In this document: positions 14,057-19,805 of the stretch, one piece after another
How positions within the stretch are numbered: position 1 is the stretch's first letter
How the letters are laid out: the number at the start of each line of letters is the position of its first letter
Origin: DASWTL01 sp036402155
Lineage (GTDB): Bacteria; Bacteroidota; Bacteroidia; Sphingobacteriales; Sphingobacteriaceae
Length of the DNA: 19,805 nucleotides
Assembly (NCBI GenBank): GCA_036402155.1
Contig: DASWTL010000017.1
Location: 1 to 19,805 of the forward strand
Reading direction: 5' to 3'
The notes under the pieces: generated by a model
What the model was told of the DNA's origin: nothing
What the model saw: only the letters and a program-made list of their open reading frames with translations
Databases searched by the model: none
Position numbers and translations under genes: made by a program

Positions 14057-16666
14057 TTGTCAAAAGCCGCCACGAAAGAAACTCCGTTAATGAACCAGTA
14101 TAATACCATCAAGGTTAAATACCCTGGTGCGTTATTGTTATTTCGTGTAGGTGATTTCTATGAAACATTTGGTGAGGATGCTGTAAAGGCCTCAAAAATT
14201 TTGGGAATTGTTCTCACGAAAAGGGCTAACGGATCTGCTTCACATATAGAACTGGCAGGTTTTCCTCATCATTCTTTAGATACCTATCTCCCCAAACTGG
14301 TACGGGCCGGACAAAGGGTGGCAATTTGCGATCAATTGGAGGATCCGAAAACTACAAAAACTATTGTTAAACGGGGTGTTACTGAGCTGGTTACGCCGGG
14401 GGTAGCATATAACGAAAACATCCTGCAGCAAAAGTCAAATAATTACCTGGCATGCCTTTACTTCGATAAAGGAGTAACCGGATTAGCGTTTGTCGATATC
14501 TCTACAGGCGAGTTTCTGGTGTCACAGGGTAATTCAGATTACATAGATAAACTCCTTCAGGGATTTAAACCCAGTGAAGTTATATTTCAGAAAACCCGTC
14601 ACCGTGATTTTATTGAAAAATATGGCGACCGCTTTTATACCTACGGGCTGGATGACTGGGCATTTACTTCCGATTATACCAATGAAACGCTTCTTAAGCA
14701 TTTTGAAGTAAAATCATTAAAAGGTTTTGGGATTGAGCGCTTGTCTGCCGCCATTGTTGCCGCGGGGGTTGCCCTTCACTATCTTAATGAAACGGAGCAC
14801 CGGAATCTTCAGCATATTTCATCCGTATCACGAATAGAGGAAGAGCGCTTTATGTGGCTTGACCGGTTTACTATCCGAAACCTGGAACTTGTGGGATCTG
14901 CCAATGAGAATGCAATTACCCTGGTTGATGTGCTTGATCAAACCTGTTCGCCAATGGGGGCAAGGTTACTCCGGCGCTGGATGGTAATGCCCTTAAAAGA
15001 CCGGAAACCTATTGAAGAACGCCTGAATGTGGTGGAGTTTCTTTATAAGGATGCGGATTTAAGAGATAAATTGCTGCATGAATTAAAACAGATCGGGGAT
15101 ATGGAACGCCTGATCTCCAAAATCGGGCTTCAGAAAGCTAATCCACGGGAGGTTGTTCAGCTCAAAAGGGCACTTAATGCGATCTGTAATATCAAAGAGA
15201 TCTGCGAACATACTGAGAGCAATGCCCTAAGAACCATTGCTGATCAGTTAAACTCCTGTGAGCTGATCAGAGACCGCATTGAAAAGGAATTGCATCCGGA
15301 GGCTCCTGTAGCTGTTTTTAAGGGTAATGTAATTGCCGATGGTGTTGATGAGGAATTGGATAAACTGCGCAAAATAGCTTTTGGAGGGAAAGAATTCCTG
15401 GTTGAATTGCAAAAACGGGAAGCGGAAATTACCGGCATTCCCTCACTTAAAGTAGCTTTCAATAATGTTTTCGGGTATTACCTGGAAGTAACGCATACGC
15501 ATAAAGATAAAGTTCCCTCAGAATGGCTTCGTAAACAAACCCTGGTGAATGCCGAGCGCTACATTACGCCGGAGCTTAAGGAATACGAGGAACTGATCAT
15601 GGGGGCAGAAGAAAAGATCCTGACCCTGGAAACGCGGCTGTATAATGAGCTGATGTATGCCCTGGCTGAATATATAAAGCCAATACAGCTGAATGGTCAG
15701 CTGGTAGCCCAGCTTGATGTGCTGCTCAACTTTGCAATGATCGCTGTAAAGAATTATTATGTAAAACCCCTTATTGATGAAGGAAGTATCATTGATATTA
15801 AGGGCGGGCGGCATCCCGTAATTGAAAAAAATCTCCCACCCGGCGAAGAATATATTACCAATGATGTGTTTCTTGACAGCGAAACGCAACAGATCATTAT
15901 TATTACCGGGCCAAACATGGCCGGAAAGTCTGCCTTGTTAAGACAAACAGGTTTGCTGGTTTTAATGGCCCAGATGGGATGTTTTGTTCCTGCCAAAGAT
16001 GCCAGAATAGGGTTGGTTGACAAAATATTTACACGTGTAGGAGCTTCAGATAATTTATCTTCGGGTGAATCCACTTTTATGGTCGAAATGAACGAAACGG
16101 CCAGTATCCTGAATAATCTATCTCCAAAAAGTCTGATCCTTTTAGATGAAATCGGCCGTGGTACGTCCACCTATGACGGTATATCTATTGCATGGGCCAT
16201 TGCAGAGTATCTTCACACACATCCATCTGCAAAAGCAAAAACTTTGTTCGCCACACATTACCATGAGTTGAATGAACTTTCAAATTCTTTCCCGCGTATC
16301 CGGAATTTTAATGTTTCGGTAAAAGAGGTTGGAAATAAAGTGATCTTCCTGAGAAAGCTGGTACCGGGCGGAAGTGAACACAGCTTCGGAATACACGTAG
16401 CAAAAATGGCCGGTATGCCTGCAAAACTTATTGCCCGGTCAAACGAAATATTAAAACGCCTTGAGCAAGAACGTACCGGAGGGGAACATATTAAAGAGAG
16501 CATTAAAAAAGTGCAACAACAGGCTTTACAGCTTCAAATGTTCTCCATTGATGATCCTGTTCTGATCAAGATAAGGGACGTGCTGAACAACCTGGATGTA
16601 AATACGCTTACACCTGTTGAAGCTTTAATGAAGCTGGATGAGATACAGCGGTTGCTGAAAAATTAA
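14057..16666 (+). CDS. mutS: DNA mismatch repair protein MutS
   Basis: Recognises base mismatches and small loops in DNA and starts mismatch repair together with MutL. The 869-residue protein is complete. The mismatch-reading Phe-x-Glu motif is F34-Y35-E36 within VGDFYETFGED. The connector, core and clamp domains fill about 125-560. The ABC-type ATPase has Walker A GPNMAGKS at 618-625, the signature region DNLSSGESTFMVEM, and Walker B LILLDE with D697 and E698, followed by GRGTST and the conserved ATHYHEL. The start is the TTG at 14057: the residues it adds (KETPLMNQYN) are conserved in related MutS proteins, and the next ATG (14090) would remove part of that segment. No upstream in-frame ATG is apparent in the gap. 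The gene is divergent from the GNAT gene. Confidence 0.97.
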   Translation: MSKAATKETPLMNQYNTIKVKYPGALLLFRVGDFYETFGEDAVKASKILGIVLTKRANGSASHIELAGFPHHSLDTYLPKLVRAGQRVAICDQLEDPKTTKTIVKRGVTELVTPGVAYNENILQQKSNNYLACLYFDKGVTGLAFVDISTGEFLVSQGNSDYIDKLLQGFKPSEVIFQKTRHRDFIEKYGDRFYTYGLDDWAFTSDYTNETLLKHFEVKSLKGFGIERLSAAIVAAGVALHYLNETEHRNLQHISSVSRIEEERFMWLDRFTIRNLELVGSANENAITLVDVLDQTCSPMGARLLRRWMVMPLKDRKPIEERLNVVEFLYKDADLRDKLLHELKQIGDMERLISKIGLQKANPREVVQLKRALNAICNIKEICEHTESNALRTIADQLNSCELIRDRIEKELHPEAPVAVFKGNVIADGVDEELDKLRKIAFGGKEFLVELQKREAEITGIPSLKVAFNNVFGYYLEVTHTHKDKVPSEWLRKQTLVNAERYITPELKEYEELIMGAEEKILTLETRLYNELMYALAEYIKPIQLNGQLVAQLDVLLNFAMIAVKNYYVKPLIDEGSIIDIKGGRHPVIEKNLPPGEEYITNDVFLDSETQQIIIITGPNMAGKSALLRQTGLLVLMAQMGCFVPAKDARIGLVDKIFTRVGASDNLSSGESTFMVEMNETASILNNLSPKSLILLDEIGRGTSTYDGISIAWAIAEYLHTHPSAKAKTLFATHYHELNELSNSFPRIRNFNVSVKEVGNKVIFLRKLVPGGSEHSFGIHVAKMAGMPAKLIARSNEILKRLEQERTGGEHIKESIKKVQQQALQLQMFSIDDPVLIKIRDVLNNLDVNTLTPVEALMKLDEIQRLLKN

Positions 16667-16763
16667 CCGAGACTCCTGATATGTTTACCGGCCAGTAATG
16701 GTTTTGAGAATGTGAATTTTACGCTGGTTATTGGTAAGATATCAATACAACAATAACTTATAC

Positions 16764-17249
16764 TTACATCTTTTTTCTCTCAATCTTTCTATGAATTTTT
16801 AGATATTCCGGCAACGCGGCAGAACCATACCATTTAAACAACTCCGCATCCAGCATTTTCTCTTTTATTGCAGGATCAGTAGCCAATAATTCATTTGCTT
16901 CTTCTGTCGTTTTTACATTTAAAATAAAAATACCACGGTAAGATTTATCATTCTTTCCAAGGGGACCGGCAACAACCAGTTTTCCTAGAGAAGCTAAGCG
17001 GTTAATATTGCGTATGTGGCCCTTAAACAGGCTATCGCGGGTTTCTTTTTTTTCAATTGCATTCGTTCCGGTCTTAAGAATAACAAGAATGTAAGCCTTC
17101 ATGCCATAGTCATCGCCTTTTAATGAATCGGCTAATGCTTTATCATATTCAGGATTGTCTGTTTGTGAAAATGTATTTAGCGTACAAAATAAGAATGAAG
17201 CAAACAATACGAAGCTTTTAAGCTTGAAAGGGTAGTTTTTCTGTGTCAT
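16764..17249 (-). CDS. Exported YCII-domain protein
   Basis: A 161-residue protein with an N-terminal signal peptide (basic MTQKNYPFKLK, hydrophobic SFVLFASFLFC, then a likely cleavage after about residue 28 near NTFSQ) and a YCII-like domain (about 50-150). The domain shows the characteristic HIRNINRLASLGKLVVAGPL with the conserved His at 78. Cytoplasmic YciI proteins are ferredoxin-like folds linked to small-molecule chemistry; an exported version has no known role that I can name. The start at 17249 (ATG) is chosen over an in-frame TTG at 17291 because it leaves a clean signal peptide. It is convergent with mutS and divergent from proB. Confidence 0.82.
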   Translation of the reverse strand: MTQKNYPFKLKSFVLFASFLFCTLNTFSQTDNPEYDKALADSLKGDDYGMKAYILVILKTGTNAIEKKETRDSLFKGHIRNINRLASLGKLVVAGPLGKNDKSYRGIFILNVKTTEEANELLATDPAIKEKMLDAELFKWYGSAALPEYLKIHRKIERKKM

Positions 17250-17421
17250 TTGGTTATGGGTCAAAAATTCCTTTATAGGTTTGCAAATCAAGCCAGTACT
17301 AATTTAATGAAAGAATGAATAAATAATCACCCCAATTTTTTTTAAAAGCTGTTTCCAGATGAATGCCAATGCAAGTGTTTGATAGACACCGAAGTATAGT
17401 ATTTTTTGCACAGTTACAATC

Positions 17422-17487
17422 GTTCTGAATTCTTAAATGGATGTAGTAGGATTTATTCATTAAATTACTGACTGTAACATTCAGAAC
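17422..17487. promoter_or_regulatory. Separated inverted repeats upstream of proB
   Basis: GTTCTGAAT (17422-17430) and ATTCAGAAC (17479-17487) are exact 9-bp inverted copies 48 bp apart. A second pair, GTTACA (17413-17418) and TGTAAC (17473-17478), lies beside them. They sit 29 bp and more upstream of the proB -7 box in the 292-bp gap shared with the exported YCII gene. They could be paired operator sites; nothing else is evident in this gap besides the -7 box. Confidence 0.4.
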
Positions 17488-17515
17488 TTCAATAAAGCAT
17501 TTCGCTCTAATTTCA

Positions 17516-17523
17516 TAGATTTG
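17516..17523 (+). promoter_or_regulatory. proB promoter -7 box
   Basis: TAGATTTG matches the Bacteroidota -7 consensus TAnnTTTG at every fixed base. A TTTG-like -33 box is not visible at the expected 19-20 bp distance. Transcription would start around 17528-17532, giving a very short leader of about 10-14 nt before the TTG start of proB. Confidence 0.5.
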
Positions 17524-17541
17524 CGACTTTAATAATTAGCA

Positions 17542-18576
17542 TTGACAAAGCCCATACTCGTTTTAAAGTTCGGAACAGCCTCTATTACCACACCTGATGG
17601 TGAGCTTGACGAGGCTGTGATTAAAGATATTGCCAGGCAGGTAGCATCCATACATGACCTTTATCATTTGGTATTGGTGTCGTCTGGTGCTGTTGCAGCA
17701 GGGAAGAAGTTTCTGAAGAACTACTCCGGAACATTGAGTGAAAAAAAAGCAGCGGCTTCTGTAGGAAACCCGTTATTATTAAATAAATATTCACAATATT
17801 TTTCTCCTTACGGGATTTCCATTGCCCAAAGTTTGTGTGAGCGGCATCATTTCTCTAACAGGCATCAGTTTCTGCAGCTTAAGAAAACTTACGAGGAACT
17901 GTGGGCCAGTAACATTATACCGGTGGCTAACGAAAATGATGTGGTGAGTAACCTTGAACTTAAGTTTTCAGATAATGACGAACTGGCGACTTTGATCGCC
18001 GTTGGATTTGGCGCTTCATTACTTTTGTTCAGCACCTCAGTTCCTGGGGTACTTGATAAATCCGGGGTTGTTGTACCAAAACTGAATACAAAGGATAAGG
18101 AAGTTCTGATGCTTGCTAATAAAGAAAAATCATCTTCCGGGCTTGGAGGTATGACATCCAAGCTTACGTTTGCCAGGCTGGCCAATTTAATGGGAATTAA
18201 AGTGGTTATCTTTGGTGTCAGAACTGAAGAAGGAATATTAAAAGCAATAAAAAGTGAAACAGGAACAACCTGTTTACCCCAGGTGCGCAATCTGCCGGCA
18301 CGTAAAAAGTGGCTTGCAAGCGGGAGTCTGGTTAGTGGGCGCATACAGATTGATGCAGGAGCTTGTAAAGCCATACAAAAGCGTCACAGTTTACTTGCGG
18401 TTGGTATTAAAAAAGTATTGACAGGATTTGAAGATGGAGAGATCATCGAGATACTTGATGAAGAAGATAACGCCATCGCGGTAGCAAAGGTTAAAATTTC
18501 ATCTAAAGCTTTGGATGGAAATCTGAGGGTACAAAACTTGGAAGTAGCGCACACAAATGATATTGTATTATTATAG
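17542..18576 (+). CDS. proB: Glutamate 5-kinase
   Basis: Phosphorylates glutamate to gamma-glutamyl phosphate, the first step of proline synthesis, in the cytoplasm. The 344-residue protein has an amino acid kinase domain (about 3-250) and a C-terminal PUA domain (about 262-344, starting ASGSLVSGRIQIDAGA). Motifs seen are KFGTASIT at the start, VLVSSGAVAAG (44-54), NENDVV (130-135) with FSDNDELA (142-149), and the nucleotide-binding SGLGGMTSK (199-207). The start is TTG at 17542: an in-frame stop (TAA, 17533-17535) lies just upstream, there is no ATG between, and the conserved KPILVLKFGT begins at residue 3. proA follows 11 bp after the stop, forming a proBA operon. Feedback inhibition by proline is usual for this family but cannot be judged here. 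Confidence 0.96.
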   Translation: MTKPILVLKFGTASITTPDGELDEAVIKDIARQVASIHDLYHLVLVSSGAVAAGKKFLKNYSGTLSEKKAAASVGNPLLLNKYSQYFSPYGISIAQSLCERHHFSNRHQFLQLKKTYEELWASNIIPVANENDVVSNLELKFSDNDELATLIAVGFGASLLLFSTSVPGVLDKSGVVVPKLNTKDKEVLMLANKEKSSSGLGGMTSKLTFARLANLMGIKVVIFGVRTEEGILKAIKSETGTTCLPQVRNLPARKKWLASGSLVSGRIQIDAGACKAIQKRHSLLAVGIKKVLTGFEDGEIIEILDEEDNAIAVAKVKISSKALDGNLRVQNLEVAHTNDIVLL

Positions 18577-18587
18577 GAATAGATAAA

Positions 18588-19805
18588 ATGGAAAGCATCC
18601 AACCTTTACTTGAAAAAGCTGCAAATGCTACAAATGCGGTGAAACAACTTTCGGATGATAAGAAAAAGCAGATTTTATTGTCTCTGGCTTCAGAGATCAG
18701 AAATCAGGTGAGTTCTATCGTTAGTGAAAACAAGAAAGATCTGGACCGGATGCCCGATACTGATCCTAAAAAAGACCGTTTATTGCTTACACCCGCACGT
18801 ATTGAGGATCTGGCAAAGAGCATGGAAGAGATTGCTGAACTGGCCGACCCTACTAACCAGGTGCTGTCTGAAAAAACACTTTCAAATGGCCTGTTCATAC
18901 AGAAAAAAACAGTTCCACTAGGAGTGGTAGGTGTAATCTATGAGTCAAGACCCAATGTAACTGTTGATGTTGCTGCATTATGTATCCGTTCCGGGAACGT
19001 GTGTGTATTGCGTGGGGGCACAGATGCGTTTTATACCAATACATGCTTAGTTGAGCTGATACAAGGGGTGTTAAAAAGTGCCGGGCTGGATACAAGTATC
19101 GTTCAGCTACTGCCTGCCGACAGGAAATATATGCCCGAGCTGTTAACTGCAACGAAATATGTTGATATTTTGATACCTCGCGGATCACAACAGCTGATCG
19201 ATTATGTTCGCGCGAATGCAAAGGTCCCTGTTATTGAAACGGGAGCCGGGGTATGCCATACCTATGTAGAGAAAACCGCAAATCTTGAAAAAGCTGCTGC
19301 GATAGTTACAAATGCCAAGGTTTCACGACCTTCTGTTTGTAATGCGCTTGATTCTGTGCTGATTGATCAGCAAGTCGCGCAATCACTTCTGGGCTTATTG
19401 GCTCCGAAACTGAAAGAATATGATGTGGAGATATTTGCCGATTCTATATCATATCCGATACTGAAGGAACTTAATTATCCTTTTTTAAGCGCTGCAAAAG
19501 AGGAAGATTTTGGCAGGGAGTTTCTTGATTTTAAGTGTTCGGTAAAAGTGGTTGACGGTACGGACCAGGCTTTAGCTCATATCCGGGAATATTCATCTAA
19601 GCACTCGGAAGCTATCGTTTCTGAAGATGAAGATGTGTGCGAACGGTTCCTGAATGAAGTTGATGCAGCCGCAGTATTTGCCAATGCTTCAACCCGGTTT
19701 ACCGATGGCGGGGTGTTTGGACTAGGGGCAGAGATTGGAATATCTACACAAAAACTTCATGCCCGTGGTCCGTTTGCTTTAGAAAAACTGGTTACTGAAA
19801 AGTGG
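18588..19805 (+). CDS. proA: Gamma-glutamyl phosphate reductase (cut by window edge)
   Basis: NADPH-dependent reduction of gamma-glutamyl phosphate to glutamate semialdehyde, the second step of proline synthesis, acting right after ProB with which it may form a complex. The window holds 406 codons, nearly the whole gene (family length about 410-420). It belongs to the aldehyde dehydrogenase superfamily: cofactor-domain segments GVVGVIYESRPNVTVD and ALCIRSGN, and the catalytic Cys251 in SRPSVCNALDSVL. The C-terminal FTDGGVFGLGAEIGIST and LHARGPFALEKL are also typical. The ATG at 18588 lies 11 bp after the proB stop. Only the last few residues and the stop codon are missing; no defect is seen. 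Confidence 0.96.
   Translation, partial: MESIQPLLEKAANATNAVKQLSDDKKKQILLSLASEIRNQVSSIVSENKKDLDRMPDTDPKKDRLLLTPARIEDLAKSMEEIAELADPTNQVLSEKTLSNGLFIQKKTVPLGVVGVIYESRPNVTVDVAALCIRSGNVCVLRGGTDAFYTNTCLVELIQGVLKSAGLDTSIVQLLPADRKYMPELLTATKYVDILIPRGSQQLIDYVRANAKVPVIETGAGVCHTYVEKTANLEKAAAIVTNAKVSRPSVCNALDSVLIDQQVAQSLLGLLAPKLKEYDVEIFADSISYPILKELNYPFLSAAKEEDFGREFLDFKCSVKVVDGTDQALAHIREYSSKHSEAIVSEDEDVCERFLNEVDAAAVFANASTRFTDGGVFGLGAEIGISTQKLHARGPFALEKLVTEKW

Noticed and set aside
15244..16503. Several antisense reading frames inside mutS
   Set aside because: They are shadows of the real gene's codons with no recognisable protein features.
16667..16763. Imperfect inverted repeat (CCGGCCAGTAA against CTGGTTATTGG) as a mutS terminator
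   Set aside because: Pairing is too broken and there is no T-run.

Overview
The window looks like ordinary chromosome from a member of the Bacteroidota, most likely a Sphingobacteriales/Pedobacter-like lineage. This rests on the protein set (Rho with a long charged insert, DUF2851, PurS with small-type purine genes, the MutS N-terminus), on several putative promoters of the Bacteroidota form (TTTG, about 19-20 bp, TAnnTTTG), and on AT-rich gaps with little Shine-Dalgarno signal. The genus is an inference from remembered protein similarity.

Layout. Positions 1-5000 (minus strand): the start of glgB (cut by the window edge), a cytoplasmic GH31 alpha-glucosidase-like enzyme, and sppA. Positions 5033-5918 (plus): folK followed closely by a small Hpt phosphotransfer protein. 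Positions 5915-8648 (minus): rho upstream, then a gap with a 7-bp tandem repeat, then pssA and purS overlapping by 4 nt. Positions 8975-11362 (plus): pyrF, a DUF2851 protein and a small PspC-domain membrane protein. Positions 11363-12010 (minus): an ankyrin-repeat protein. Positions 12252-13019 (plus): a creatininase-family hydrolase, convergent with a two-domain GNAT acetyltransferase (13021-13881, minus). Positions 14057-16666 (plus): mutS. Positions 16764-17249 (minus): an exported YCII-domain protein. Positions 17542-19805 (plus): proB and proA, with proA cut by the right edge.

Most genes are housekeeping: glycogen branching and trimming, folate, purine, pyrimidine and proline synthesis, phospholipid head-group synthesis, mismatch repair and transcription termination. 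There is no sign of a phage, insertion sequence, CRISPR array, RNA gene or toxin/defence island.

The less ordinary items are: a 102-bp near-perfect palindrome between the ankyrin and creatininase genes, built from about 11-bp sub-repeats; a heptanucleotide tandem array after rho; a tight GTGTCTGAC-type hairpin between the GH31 gene and glgB; a well-formed rho promoter with a leader of about 140 nt carrying a small palindrome; and the DUF2851 protein, whose PD/E-x-H pattern plus C-terminal Cys triad resembles iron-sulfur PD-(D/E)XK nucleases. mutS and proB both appear to start at TTG. I did not find a convincing new multi-gene system.
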